Below are positions 1-9,303 of a stretch of 64,000 nt of DNA, in pieces (the first letter of the stretch is position 1; the number at the start of each line of letters is the position of its first letter). The DNA is from an uncultured Rhizobiaceae bacterium (GTDB lineage Bacteria > Pseudomonadota > Alphaproteobacteria > Rhizobiales > Rhizobiaceae), in the NCBI GenBank assembly GCA_958296345.1, contig CATQIJ010000013.1:186001-250000 (forward strand), in the 5' to 3' direction. The notes below the pieces were generated by a model. It was not told the DNA's origin. It saw only the letters and a program-made list of their open reading frames with translations, and did no database searches. Position numbers and translations under genes: made by a program.

Positions 1-1
1 A

Positions 2-742
2 AGTTTTTCTGAGTTTGCAGGCTCTGATACAGGTAAAGGCGGCATTGGCTCAGTTACTGACCAATTAGTTCCACGCTTTAAAAATACACTCTTTTTGGCG
101 AGCGTTGCTGCCATAATCTCCATACCTCTTTCATTAGTATTGGGTATTTTAGCAGCGCTTTATCGTAACTCTGCCTACGACCGCGTTGTGAATGTCTCAA
201 CACTTTCCGCGATTTCATCTCCTGACTTTTTCCTAGCTTACATTTTAATTTTGGCATTGGCTGTGATTAACCCGCTCTTTCCTGCAGTTTCCAATGTTTA
301 TGACGGGCTGACTTTCTGGGAACGTTTAAACGCGAGCATGTTACCTGCCCTCACACTTACTTTGGCAGTAACAGCACAAATGATGCGGATGACACGTGCT
401 TCAATTATAAACCTTCTGGCTAGTCCCTATATTGAAATGGCTCGCTTAAAAGGCCTTAGTCCAATGCGCGTTATTGTAAAACATGCCTTACCAAATGCGC
501 TTGCACCCATCATTAATGTGATTGCTCTCAACCTTGCCTTCCTGATTACAGGTGTTGTGGTTGTAGAGGTGGTGTTCGTCTATCCAGGCATTGGTCAGCT
601 TTTTGTTGATAGTGTTAAAATTCGTGACATTCCTATTGTGCAGGCTTGCTGCCTAGTTTTTGCAGCAACTTACATCTTGCTCAATTTAACGGCAGATATC
701 GCCTCCATACTAACCAACCCGCGCTTGCGGCATCCAAAGTAA
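2..742 (+). CDS. ABC transporter permease, DppB/OppB type (5' end missing)
   Basis: Inner-membrane permease of a peptide/nickel-type ABC importer. The open frame continues to the left edge without a start, so the N-terminus lies outside the window and 246 codons are visible. Several hydrophobic helices are present. The EAA loop that contacts the ATPase is seen around RLKGLSPMRVIVKHALPNAL, followed by helices typical of BPD_transp_1 permeases. The stop is followed after 12 bases by the second permease, which has a strong GGGGAGG ribosome site, so the genes form one operon with the ATPase and binding protein downstream. The family is clear; the substrate (peptide, opine, glycoside or other) cannot be read from the sequence. 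Confidence 0.9.
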   Translation, partial: SFSEFAGSDTGKGGIGSVTDQLVPRFKNTLFLASVAAIISIPLSLVLGILAALYRNSAYDRVVNVSTLSAISSPDFFLAYILILALAVINPLFPAVSNVYDGLTFWERLNASMLPALTLTLAVTAQMMRMTRASIINLLASPYIEMARLKGLSPMRVIVKHALPNALAPIINVIALNLAFLITGVVVVEVVFVYPGIGQLFVDSVKIRDIPIVQACCLVFAATYILLNLTADIASILTNPRLRHPK

Positions 743-754
743 GGGGAGGTTGAT

Positions 755-1939
755 ATGAGCGTTTTACTCTGGGTAATAGGAATCGTTGCAGGACTACTAG
801 CTGGCGGCTGGGCTATTCGTGCACTTGGACGAGCAATTAACTTGCCATCGAAGGATGCAAATATTTACTTCCGCGACATGCCTTTTCTAGCAAGCGTAGG
901 TTTAGCGGTTGCTACCTTTGCAATTGCAGTAGTGATTTACTTCTACTTCATAGCACCTACACCCTTTTTCGTATGGGCAGTAAATGGATTTCTCTTCTTC
1001 GCATTTTGCGCATTTATATTCCGCTTGTTAGGTAGAAATGTTGGTACTGAGGGTTCAAAAAAACTCTTCCGCCAAATGCCGTTAACGGCAGCCTTTGGTA
1101 TTTTAGTTATCATTGTCTATGCAATTACCTCTATTTTTGCTGGTGCCATTGCACCTTACGGTCAAGAAATAGTCTTTGCAAAAGCAAATCTCTTACCAGG
1201 CGGTGACCCCGCAACGGGTGGTGATCCTGCTCATTTACTTGGCACAGATCAAATTGGGCGTGATATCTTATCGCGCATCATTTATGGAGCGCAAAACACA
1301 GTTGGCATTGCCTTTATCACAACCTGCCTTGCCTTTTTGATCGGTACGTCAATGGGCTTCCTTGCTGCCATTAAAGGCGGCTGGGTTGATCAACTTACTT
1401 CTCGTATTGTTGATGCGTTGATGGCTATTCCGCAACTTATCTTTGCACTTCTGCTTATGACGATTGCGACGGCTTGGGCTGGTTCAAATGGTTTTTTAGT
1501 TACCGTTTATATGGTTCTGATTATTGCTGTTCTAGATAGCACGCGCGTCTATCGTCTATCGCGTGCGGTTGGTCTTAACATTGTTGTAATGGATTATATT
1601 GAAGCTGCAAAACTACGCGGTGAAACGCTGAGCTATTTGGTATTTAAAGAAATCCTACCAAATGCAATTGCGCCACTACTAGCAGAATTTGGCTTACGCT
1701 TTTGTTTTGTATTCCTCACGATTGCATCGCTTAGCTTCTTAGGAATAGGCATTCAACCACCACTCGCTGACTGGGGAACTATGGTGAAAGACTTAGCTGC
1801 GTTTATTAACTTCGCACAATTTAGTCCGCTTACTGCTGCTCTACCATTGATGGCGGCTGGAGCGATTGCGCTTCTAACCGTTGGCGTGAACTTTGTTGTC
1901 GACTGGATGCTACAGAAAACATCTGGCTTGAAGGAGTAA
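755..1939 (+). CDS. ABC transporter permease, DppC/OppC type
   Basis: Second inner-membrane permease of the same importer, 394 residues. Family members are usually near 300. The excess is an N-terminal block of about 95 residues with two or three extra hydrophobic segments, ahead of the usual helix and the periplasmic stretch that precedes HLLGTDQIGRDILSR. The EAA loop is at AKLRGETLSYLVFKEILPNA, and SFLGIGIQPPLADWGTM is the typical C-terminal signature. The start is ATG 755, nine bases after a GGGGAGG site. The ATPase gene follows five bases after the stop. Domain assignment is firm, substrate unknown. Confidence 0.92.
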   Translation: MSVLLWVIGIVAGLLAGGWAIRALGRAINLPSKDANIYFRDMPFLASVGLAVATFAIAVVIYFYFIAPTPFFVWAVNGFLFFAFCAFIFRLLGRNVGTEGSKKLFRQMPLTAAFGILVIIVYAITSIFAGAIAPYGQEIVFAKANLLPGGDPATGGDPAHLLGTDQIGRDILSRIIYGAQNTVGIAFITTCLAFLIGTSMGFLAAIKGGWVDQLTSRIVDALMAIPQLIFALLLMTIATAWAGSNGFLVTVYMVLIIAVLDSTRVYRLSRAVGLNIVVMDYIEAAKLRGETLSYLVFKEILPNAIAPLLAEFGLRFCFVFLTIASLSFLGIGIQPPLADWGTMVKDLAAFINFAQFSPLTAALPLMAAGAIALLTVGVNFVVDWMLQKTSGLKE

Positions 1940-1944
1940 CCCAA

Positions 1945-3603
1945 ATGAGTGAACAAGAACTCCTTTTAAAAGTCCGCGACCTGGAAATTGAAGGTCGTTC
2001 GGATGAAACCTGGAGCCCTATCATTAACGGCGCTAGCTTTGATTTGCACAAGGGCGAAGTGCTTGGCATGATTGGCGAGTCTGGTGCTGGCAAATCTACC
2101 ATCGGCTTAGCTTCAATGGGCTTTACGCGTGATGGCTGCCGTATCTCTGGTGGTTCTGTTGAATTTGATGGGATTGACCTTGTAAATGCAGATGCCGCAA
2201 CAAAGCGTGGGCTTTTAGGTAAACGCATTGCTTATGTTGCACAATCAGCAGCAGCAAGTTTTAATCCTGCTCACCGTTTGATGGAACAACACATAGAAGG
2301 CCCTGTTCAGCATGGCGTCTTTTCTGCTGATGAAAGTGAAGAAGACGGCATTGAACTATACCGCAAGCTTCGTCTACCTGATCCTGAAAACATCGGCTTT
2401 CGTTATCCTCACCAAGTATCAGGCGGTCAACTTCAACGTGCTATGACAGCAATGGCGATGGCATGTCGTCCTGACTTAATCATCTTTGATGAACCTACAA
2501 CCGCACTTGATGTAACAACACAAATTGAAGTGCTTGCATCCATCCGCGATATCGTTGAGCAGTTTAATACTGCCGCAATTTATATCACGCATGATTTGGC
2601 TGTGGTTGCTCAAATGGCAGACAGAATTAAAGTACTCCTTAAAGGTGATGAAGTTGAAGAAGCTGATACGCGTACTATGCTTTCTAACCCTCAAGAAGAA
2701 TATACCAAATCACTTTGGGCAGTTCGCAGTTTCCAACGCGATCAAAAGCCAATGGCACCTGCAAGCGAAACACCTGTTGTTAGCCTTAAAAATATAACAG
2801 CAGCTTATGGCGACGGTACTATTAAAGTACTCCACGACGTTAGTTTTGATATTCATGCTGGTCGTACGGTTGCTGTTGTGGGCGAATCTGGTTCCGGCAA
2901 ATCCACGGCTGCACGATGTATGACAGGCCTCCTTCCCCCAATGGAAGGCACTATTGAATTTGATGGCGTGAAACTTCCTGCTGATTATCGTGATCGCAAC
3001 AAAGATCAACTCCGCCAAGCGCAGATGATTTATCAAATGGCTGATACAGCGCTTAATCCTCGAAAGACAATAGGTGAAATTATTGGTCGTCCTGTTGAAT
3101 TTTACTTAGGGCTAACAGGCACTGCCAAACGCAAACGCGTTGAAGAATTACTTGATGTTCTAGAGTTAGAACCAAAGCAATATATTGATCGCTTACCCTC
3201 AGAGCTTTCTGGAGGCCAGAAACAGCGAATTGGTATTGGGCGAGCATTAGCGGCTGAACCAAAGTTTATTATTTGTGATGAAGTTACTTCAGCACTTGAT
3301 CAATTAGTTGCTGAAGGCATTCTTCGTACGCTTGCAAAACTGCAAGATGAACTTGGGCTGGCCTATATGTTTATCACCCATGATCTTGCAACTGTTAGGT
3401 CCATTGCAGATGAAGTTGTTGCCATGAAAGAGGGGCGCGTTGTTGAGGCTGGGCCTAAAGACGTCATGTTTAAGCCACCTCACCATGCTTATACTGATTT
3501 ATTATTAAGCTCAGTACCCGAAATGGACCCTGATTGGCTTGACCAATTGCTTGAAGAGCGCGGTGTTGATAATATTGGGGATGCTGCAAGCAGCAAAATA
3601 TAA
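1945..3603 (+). CDS. ABC transporter ATP-binding protein with two fused ATPase domains
   Basis: Cytoplasmic ATPase powering the importer, 552 residues, with the DppD-like and DppF-like halves fused in one chain as in GsiA/YejF. Half 1 has Walker A GESGAGKST (44-52), signature VSGGQLQR (158-165) and Walker B LIIFDEP (178-184). Half 2 has Walker A GESGSGKST (313-321), signature LSGGQKQR (421-428) and Walker B FIICDEV (441-447). Both H-loops (ITHDLA) are present, so both sites look competent. The second signature carries a typical DppF extension. It starts five bases after the permease stop. A 115-base spacer with two hairpins separates it from the binding-protein gene. Confidence 0.93.
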   Translation: MSEQELLLKVRDLEIEGRSDETWSPIINGASFDLHKGEVLGMIGESGAGKSTIGLASMGFTRDGCRISGGSVEFDGIDLVNADAATKRGLLGKRIAYVAQSAAASFNPAHRLMEQHIEGPVQHGVFSADESEEDGIELYRKLRLPDPENIGFRYPHQVSGGQLQRAMTAMAMACRPDLIIFDEPTTALDVTTQIEVLASIRDIVEQFNTAAIYITHDLAVVAQMADRIKVLLKGDEVEEADTRTMLSNPQEEYTKSLWAVRSFQRDQKPMAPASETPVVSLKNITAAYGDGTIKVLHDVSFDIHAGRTVAVVGESGSGKSTAARCMTGLLPPMEGTIEFDGVKLPADYRDRNKDQLRQAQMIYQMADTALNPRKTIGEIIGRPVEFYLGLTGTAKRKRVEELLDVLELEPKQYIDRLPSELSGGQKQRIGIGRALAAEPKFIICDEVTSALDQLVAEGILRTLAKLQDELGLAYMFITHDLATVRSIADEVVAMKEGRVVEAGPKDVMFKPPHHAYTDLLLSSVPEMDPDWLDQLLEERGVDNIGDAASSKI

Positions 3604-3608
3604 AGATT

Positions 3609-3667
3609 TCGCCATAACTTAGAGATGGCGCAAATAAAAATTTTGCCATGCTTGGAGGGGTGGCGCA
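3609..3667 (+). repeat. Tandem pair of similar hairpins between ATPase and binding-protein genes
   Basis: Two related units lie head to tail. The first is CGCCAT-9 nt-ATGGCG (3610-3630). The second is GCCA-12 nt-TGGC (3645-3664), followed by GCAATA where the first is followed by GCAAATA. They look like an imperfect duplication. There is no T-run, so they are not ordinary terminators. Hairpins placed just before a binding-protein gene often protect or attenuate mRNA so that the periplasmic protein is made in excess; that role is inferred. Confidence 0.5.
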
Positions 3668-3718
3668 ATAATAATGACGGGTAACCCCGCATATTTTTAA
3701 CTTAGGAGAGAGAAAACT

Positions 3719-5266
3719 ATGAACTTTAATCTTGATCGCCGTAGCGTATTGAAAACTGGTGCTGCAACAGCTGCTGCAACTGCGCTTACTACAATACCGG
3801 CAAAAGCTGCAAAAAAAGGCGGAAAACTTCGCCTTGGTCTTGCTGGCGCAAACACATCTGACAGCTGGGATGGTCGTACACATTCTGACTCATTCATGAT
3901 CATGCTTGGTCACGGTGCTGTTTTTGATTGTCTAACAGAAGTTGCAGCTGATGGTTCGCTTAAAGGCGAATTAGCTGAAAGCTGGGAAGCATCTGCGGAT
4001 GCGAAAACTTGGACTTTTAAGCTTCGTAAAGGCGTAACATTCCACAACGGTAAAGCATTTGGTGCAGACGATGTAATTGCATCTTTGAAAATGCACACTG
4101 CTGAAGGTGCAAAATCTGCGGCTAAGCCAATCGTTGCAGCTATCACAGGTATGGATAAAATTAGCGATAGCGAAGTTAAGTTTACGCTTAAAGCGGGCAA
4201 CGCTGACTTCCCATTCTTGCTTTCAGATTACCATATCTTGATGTACCCAGCAGGCGACGAAGATGAAGCAATCGCAAAAGGTATCGGTACTGGCCTTTAC
4301 GAAGTTGTATCGTTTGACCCAGGTGTACGTTGTACATTGAAGCGATATGCTGGTCATTATAAAGGCGATGATGCAGGTTTCTTCGACGAAGTTGAAGCAA
4401 TTGCTATTAACGACTCATCTGCTCGCCAAAATGCGATCATGACAGGTCAAGTTGATGCGATTAACCGCGTGGACTTCAAAACGGAAGCGCTAATGAAAGC
4501 AAACCCGAATGTGAACATCTTCGAAGTGACGGGTAACCAGCACTACACATTCCCAATGCAAACTCAACTTGCTCCGTTTGACGATCTGAAAGTTCGCCAA
4601 GCATTGAAGCATGCTATTAACCGTCAAGAGCTTGTAGACAAAATTCTGCTTGGTCATGGTCAAGTCGCTAATGACCACCCAATTGGCCCTGCAAATCCTT
4701 ACTTTGCTGCTGATATTGAGCAAAATTCATATGATCCAGAAAAAGCTAAGTCTCTTCTTAAAGATGCTGGTCTTTCAGGTCTTAAAGTTGATCTTTCTGC
4801 TGCAAACGCTGCCTTCCCTGGTGCGGTTGACGCAGCTCAACTTTATCAAGCATCTGCTAAGGCAGCTGGCATTGAAATCAATGTTGTTCAAGAGCCTGAT
4901 GATGGTTACTGGTCAAACGTATGGCTAAAAAAAGCTTGGTGTGCTTGTTACTGGTCAGGCCGTGCGACAGAAGATTGGATGTTCTCAACAGCCTATGAAA
5001 CTGGTGTTCCATGGAATGATACTACATGGGAAAACAAACGCTTCCAAGAGCTTTTATTAACAGCTCGAGCAGAACTTGATTCAGGTAAACGTAAAACTAT
5101 GTACACTGAAATGCAGATGCTTATGGCTACTGAAGGCGGCACGGTTATTCCAATGTACGCAAACTACGTTGATGCGCACAGCACAAAGCTTGCTAATACA
5201 GGTACATTTGGTAACAATTTCCAAATGGATGGCTCACGCATCATCGAACGTTGGTGGTTTGCTTAA
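3719..5266 (+). CDS. Periplasmic substrate-binding protein, SBP_bac_5 family, Tat-exported
   Basis: Extracytoplasmic binding protein of the importer, 515 residues, the usual length. The N-terminus has a twin-arginine signal: DRRSVLK at 6-12, a small hydrophobic alanine-rich stretch, and an AKA cleavage site at 28-30. The mature protein has the family hallmark ESWEASADAKTWTFKLRKGV and, later, KVRQALKHAINRQEL. Export by Tat implies folding before transport. ATG 3719 follows a GGAGAG ribosome site. It is the last gene of the operon, which ends at a strong terminator. Placing the binding protein last, after a double-hairpin spacer, is unusual because it is often first. Ligand unknown. Confidence 0.92.
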   Translation: MNFNLDRRSVLKTGAATAAATALTTIPAKAAKKGGKLRLGLAGANTSDSWDGRTHSDSFMIMLGHGAVFDCLTEVAADGSLKGELAESWEASADAKTWTFKLRKGVTFHNGKAFGADDVIASLKMHTAEGAKSAAKPIVAAITGMDKISDSEVKFTLKAGNADFPFLLSDYHILMYPAGDEDEAIAKGIGTGLYEVVSFDPGVRCTLKRYAGHYKGDDAGFFDEVEAIAINDSSARQNAIMTGQVDAINRVDFKTEALMKANPNVNIFEVTGNQHYTFPMQTQLAPFDDLKVRQALKHAINRQELVDKILLGHGQVANDHPIGPANPYFAADIEQNSYDPEKAKSLLKDAGLSGLKVDLSAANAAFPGAVDAAQLYQASAKAAGIEINVVQEPDDGYWSNVWLKKAWCACYWSGRATEDWMFSTAYETGVPWNDTTWENKRFQELLLTARAELDSGKRKTMYTEMQMLMATEGGTVIPMYANYVDAHSTKLANTGTFGNNFQMDGSRIIERWWFA

Positions 5267-5295
5267 GTTTTAGCTTACCAAATACGAAAATTATT

Positions 5296-5323
5296 CGGGC
5301 GCTTTTTTAGCGCCCGTTTTTTA
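5296..5323 (+). terminator. Rho-independent terminator of the ABC operon
   Basis: A perfect GC-rich stem, CGGGCGC (5296-5302) and GCGCCCG (5310-5316), with a T-rich loop, is followed by six T residues. It also lies just past the stop of the convergent CoA-transferase gene and may work in both directions, since the minus-strand side is also followed by a T-rich tract. Confidence 0.88.
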
Positions 5324-5336
5324 TTGAGAAGATTTT

Positions 5337-7277
5337 TTAGATGTCTTCGCGTGTAGCGAAAATATAATCCGAAGCTTCTTGCTTGGTCTCAAATATATGC
5401 GGCTGAATGGAACGCTGCTTTAAATCTTGTCCCAGCTTCTGTCGCATGAATGCGCTATTAGTATAGCGTGTGGCTGTTAGATAATAATCATACTCAAGCT
5501 GGCTAAGAAGATTTGCAAACTTAGCTGCCAACGGTGGTGCAACTGAAATACCATCATGGTTAGAGACTATATTTACCTTTTCACCTAGGTTTTTGAAAAA
5601 TTTGTTCAGATCTTTATCCAGTTTTGTCAAATCTTCGATGGTCGCAATATCCAAACCACTCATATTAATGAAAACAATATTTTGTTGTTTGTCATAAACC
5701 AAGCGATTTACAGTAGGGATTTCAAGCAAGGTCTTACGCAACTTCATGCCTTTGGTTTCAAAGATGCATTTCTGCATTAATGCAGGTTCATCAATAATTG
5801 GCACAAAATCCATATGAGAAAGGATATCTTTTTCAATATCAATACCAGGCGCAACTTCGCTGAGTTTAAGGCCATTATCTGTAAGCCTGAAAACACAACG
5901 CTCAGTGATATACAAAACTTCTTTGCCTTGTTTTGCAGCATATTTCCCGTTGAAGGTAATTTGTTCTACATCAGAAGTGAATTTCTTAGCGCGCCCTTCT
6001 TGGACAATTTTCAGTTTTCCATCACCCGTTTTTACCTTTAGCCCTCCAGCGGTAAACGTTCCTACAAAGATAACTTTCCGCGCATTCTGAGAGATATTTA
6101 TAAACCCACCAGCGCCTGCAAAACGGTCTTTAAAACGACTTACGTTTACATTGCCGTTTTGATCCGTTTCTGCCATGCCAAGACAAGCAAGATCTAGCCC
6201 ACCACCATCGTAGAAATCAAACTGTTGATTAGTTTGAATAATAGCATTTGCGTTAATTGCTGCACCAAAATCCAAACCTGATTGAGGAACACCGCCAAGC
6301 ACACCTGCTTCTGTTGTTAGGGTAATGTTGTTAATAATATTTTCTTCATTCGCAACAGCACCCACCCCCTCTGGCATTCCAATACCAAGATTGACGACAC
6401 CATTTACGGGAAGTTCCATAGCTGCACGGCGAGCGATAATTTTACGCTCTGATAGCTCCATAGGAACAGGATCACTGACAACGCTCTTGATACGACCAGA
6501 AAAGCCATGCTCATACGGCGTCTTATAGGTTTGAAGGTGCTCATCTGGTTCTGCAATTACAATACAATCAACAAGATTACCGGGTACAACAACTTCCTTT
6601 GGTAACAGTGAATCGGTTGCGGCAATGCGTTCAACTTGAGCGATTACCAGTCCGCCTGAGTTCTTTGCAGCCATTGCAATAGACAGCATGTCTAGCGTAA
6701 GTGCTTCTCGTTCCATTGTGATGTTACCAAGTGGATCAGCGGTTGTTCCTCTAATGAGAGCAACATCAACAGGAATAGAATGATAGAATAACCATTCTTC
6801 GTCGTTGATTTCTTTTAACTCAACTAATGGCTTTGTTGTCGTTTCGTTGATGGCACCGCCTGATTGTCTGGGGTCAACAAATGTATGCAACCCGACCTTG
6901 GAGAACATACCCGGCTTGCCAGCGGCAATGTCGCGGTAAAGTTGCGAGATACAGCCCAGTGGTAAATTGTAAGCTTCAATTTCGTTTTTGACCGCCATCG
7001 CACCAAGCTTAGGTACAAGTGACCAATGGCCACCAACTGCGCGCTTTACAAGGCCAGGTTTTGCTAAGCGATTTAGCCCTTTGTCTTTTCCATCACCAGG
7101 AGCAGCTGCAAAAAGTAGTGAAATATCTTTGGGAGATTGATGAGCTACAAAGCGCTCTTCAATGCCGCGCAAAAGGCTTTCTGGTGTACCAATACCGACG
7201 AACCCAGAAACACAAACCGTATCACCATCCCCTATTGTAGCGATTGCACTTTCGAGTGAGACGACTTTATCAACCAT
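5337..7277 (-). CDS. Acyl-CoA:acetate/3-ketoacid CoA-transferase, YdiF/propionate CoA-transferase type, with C-terminal extension
   Basis: Moves CoA between an acyl-CoA and a free carboxylic acid through a glutamyl-CoA intermediate. Alpha- and beta-type CoA-transferase domains are fused in one chain. The likely catalytic glutamate is E323 in TTEAGVLGGVPQSGLDFG, matching the active-site position of YdiF (about 333). The catalytic core ends near residue 525. Residues 530-646 are an extra segment absent from the usual 520-530-residue enzymes; it begins IVFINMSGLDIATIEDL and looks weakly like a STAS/SpoIIAA fold (inference). The gene starts five bases after the phaC stop and closes the PHA operon, so it probably activates a hydroxy acid for the synthase. 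Natural substrate not readable. Confidence 0.88.
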   Translation of the reverse strand: MVDKVVSLESAIATIGDGDTVCVSGFVGIGTPESLLRGIEERFVAHQSPKDISLLFAAAPGDGKDKGLNRLAKPGLVKRAVGGHWSLVPKLGAMAVKNEIEAYNLPLGCISQLYRDIAAGKPGMFSKVGLHTFVDPRQSGGAINETTTKPLVELKEINDEEWLFYHSIPVDVALIRGTTADPLGNITMEREALTLDMLSIAMAAKNSGGLVIAQVERIAATDSLLPKEVVVPGNLVDCIVIAEPDEHLQTYKTPYEHGFSGRIKSVVSDPVPMELSERKIIARRAAMELPVNGVVNLGIGMPEGVGAVANEENIINNITLTTEAGVLGGVPQSGLDFGAAINANAIIQTNQQFDFYDGGGLDLACLGMAETDQNGNVNVSRFKDRFAGAGGFINISQNARKVIFVGTFTAGGLKVKTGDGKLKIVQEGRAKKFTSDVEQITFNGKYAAKQGKEVLYITERCVFRLTDNGLKLSEVAPGIDIEKDILSHMDFVPIIDEPALMQKCIFETKGMKLRKTLLEIPTVNRLVYDKQQNIVFINMSGLDIATIEDLTKLDKDLNKFFKNLGEKVNIVSNHDGISVAPPLAAKFANLLSQLEYDYYLTATRYTNSAFMRQKLGQDLKQRSIQPHIFETKQEASDYIFATREDI

Positions 7278-7282
7278 TTAAC

Positions 7283-8476
7283 TTATGCTTTCTTCGAAGT
7301 TTGCTTCTTTGCTTGAACTTTGCTCTTGCCTTGTTTTTCTTGCAGCCAGTTAACAAGACCACCTGCAACAACACCTTGTGCTTTACGACTAACAAAAACA
7401 CCAACGTGCCCACCAGGGAATCCAATTTCCTCATAGTTCTTCTTTGGTACAAATTTACTTAATGCCTTAGAACAACTAACAGGAATAATGTGGTCTTGTT
7501 CAGCGTATATATTAAGTACAGGGCACGTAATGTTTTTAAGATCTAGCTTCTCACCACAAAGCTCAAACTCACCTTTTACAAGGAGGTTTTCACGGTAAAG
7601 ATCATTCAGCCATTGACGAGCTGCTTCACCTGGGTGGTCGGGGCGGTCTGCAATCCATTTCTCCATTCGTAGGAAATTAAGCATCATCGGCTCATTTCCT
7701 TCCATTTTGGCAAGACCAATATTATATTTTGTCATACTGGCAATGGGTGTAAGTGATGAAAAAATTGCACCGGTCATTTCACCTGACAACATGCCGTGTG
7801 TATCTATAACTAAATCAATATCGTCTTTTGTAAGGTTTCCAATCCATGAATTTAAAAACCCTTCACCTTGCCAAAAATTTTCTTGGTCACCGTGAAAATC
7901 AATGGGTGTAATAGCAAGTGCAAGGGCTGCAAAAAGCTCAGGTTTTAATGCAGCTAACATGCTTGCGAAAGTGCCGCCTTCACAAATACCGAATACATTT
8001 ACAGGCTTATTACCACTGGCTTCATAAACATGCTCAACACATGAACCTAGATAACGTTCGACATAATCATCAAAATTTAAAAACTGATCTGCTCGTGTTG
8101 GGTTACCCCAATCAACAACATAAAGATCAATCCCTTCCATTAAAAGATTACGGACTAGTGAGCGATCTTCTTGTAGGTCAATCATAGTTTGGCGACCAAA
8201 CAATCCGTAACAAATTATCATTGGCGGGATATCAGTTCTTACTTTTGTAAGCGGTTTATAGCGTGAAAGACGAACTTTATCGATTTCAAAAACTACTTCA
8301 GAAGGTGTTTCGGCAATCGCTACATCTTCATTTTTAACCTTACCAAGAAACCCATTTGACTTAACCATACGCTCGCCAGCATTAAGCATTTGTTGCCAAG
8401 TTAACATCCAAGCCTCTTGTGCAAGAGCTAAATCGTTGATCGGATTTCCATCTTTATCACGCTGCAACGGCATCAT
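7283..8476 (-). CDS. phaC: Class III poly(hydroxyalkanoate) synthase catalytic subunit PhaC
   Basis: Polymerises hydroxyacyl-CoA into PHA at the granule surface. It is 397 residues, close to class III/IV PhaC (about 355) and far shorter than class I (about 590). The triad is visible: C165 in the lipase-like box FGICEGG, D328 in YAEQDHIIP, and H357 in FPGGHVGV. The box has E where class III enzymes often have Q. The start overlaps the phaE stop by one base, implying translational coupling and a 1:1 PhaE-PhaC complex. The C-terminal tail is lysine-rich. Identity is strong. Monomer preference is unknown; class III enzymes usually accept short 3-hydroxy and some 4-hydroxy acids. Confidence 0.93.
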   Translation of the reverse strand: MMPLQRDKDGNPINDLALAQEAWMLTWQQMLNAGERMVKSNGFLGKVKNEDVAIAETPSEVVFEIDKVRLSRYKPLTKVRTDIPPMIICYGLFGRQTMIDLQEDRSLVRNLLMEGIDLYVVDWGNPTRADQFLNFDDYVERYLGSCVEHVYEASGNKPVNVFGICEGGTFASMLAALKPELFAALALAITPIDFHGDQENFWQGEGFLNSWIGNLTKDDIDLVIDTHGMLSGEMTGAIFSSLTPIASMTKYNIGLAKMEGNEPMMLNFLRMEKWIADRPDHPGEAARQWLNDLYRENLLVKGEFELCGEKLDLKNITCPVLNIYAEQDHIIPVSCSKALSKFVPKKNYEEIGFPGGHVGVFVSRKAQGVVAGGLVNWLQEKQGKSKVQAKKQTSKKA

Positions 8477-9282
8477 TATTTAAGTGCCTTCAAGCTTGCA
8501 ACTTCGCGCTTTACTTTGCGCAGTTCTCGGCGGAGTTCGTGAACGGTTTTAATTAGATCATCTACTTCCGTGCGTGTTGGCATTTGATACATCTCGGACC
8601 AAGCTTCTGCCAAATCTTTTTGGCGTGCTTTTATCTCAGTGGAAGAACGTATCATACGGCGCTGCGCATCCATATATTCTTGAGAACGTTGTGTTTCTAA
8701 CAGCTCATGATTGGCGGCACTCAACCATCCAGCCATAGCAGACTCTGGGTCTGATGCCTTAAAGTCTTCGATGGAGTGATCTTTATTAAACCGTCCATAA
8801 GTTCTAATCCAAGCATCTTGCATAACCTTACCCATATCGCTGGCTGCTCGGGTATAATCTAATGTCTCACGCCAAGTTTCTGCTGCTTCATGTTGGGGCG
8901 TTGCAAGGTCTGCAAATTTTGGCCCGTCAGCGATTGATTGTAATATCACTCGTAATTGTTCTGGCGCGTATTTTGTCCAATTTGCTGGTTCAAGCAACGC
9001 TAAAAACGAATTTCCTGATTTTGTAAATTGATTAGCAAACTCGCCTGACTGATTAGAAAATATATTTGGGTCCCAATCTGGAACCCAAGTTTTAATGAAG
9101 CCATCCCAAGATGGGAAAGCTCCATCCATTTTCATTTTATTTGAAAAATCTGGCATGTTTTCAAAAGATTTGTTGAAGGTTTCCATGGCTTCTGCTTGAG
9201 CCTTAAAAAAAGCATCTTGACCTTTTTCCCAAATCTCAAACATTTGGTCCATACCACCTTCACTCTTGTCTTTATCAACCAT
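8476..9282 (-). CDS. phaE: Class III PHA synthase subunit PhaE
   Basis: Non-catalytic partner that activates class III PhaC. It is 268 residues, rich in charged helices with many W and M residues, without a catalytic motif. The C-terminal signature MPTRTEVDDLIKTVHELRRE is typical of PhaE and probably forms a coiled coil. ATG 9282 is preferred because GGAG lies eight bases upstream; a TTG 12 bases further out would place the ribosome site inside the gene. It lies 21 bases after the alcohol dehydrogenase stop and overlaps phaC by one base. Finding PhaE next to a CQGG-like PhaC confirms the class III assignment, which is less common in alphaproteobacteria than class I. Confidence 0.88.
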   Translation of the reverse strand: MVDKDKSEGGMDQMFEIWEKGQDAFFKAQAEAMETFNKSFENMPDFSNKMKMDGAFPSWDGFIKTWVPDWDPNIFSNQSGEFANQFTKSGNSFLALLEPANWTKYAPEQLRVILQSIADGPKFADLATPQHEAAETWRETLDYTRAASDMGKVMQDAWIRTYGRFNKDHSIEDFKASDPESAMAGWLSAANHELLETQRSQEYMDAQRRMIRSSTEIKARQKDLAEAWSEMYQMPTRTEVDDLIKTVHELRRELRKVKREVASLKALK

Positions 9283-9303
9283 GCTATTCTCCAAACCGTA
9301 TAA

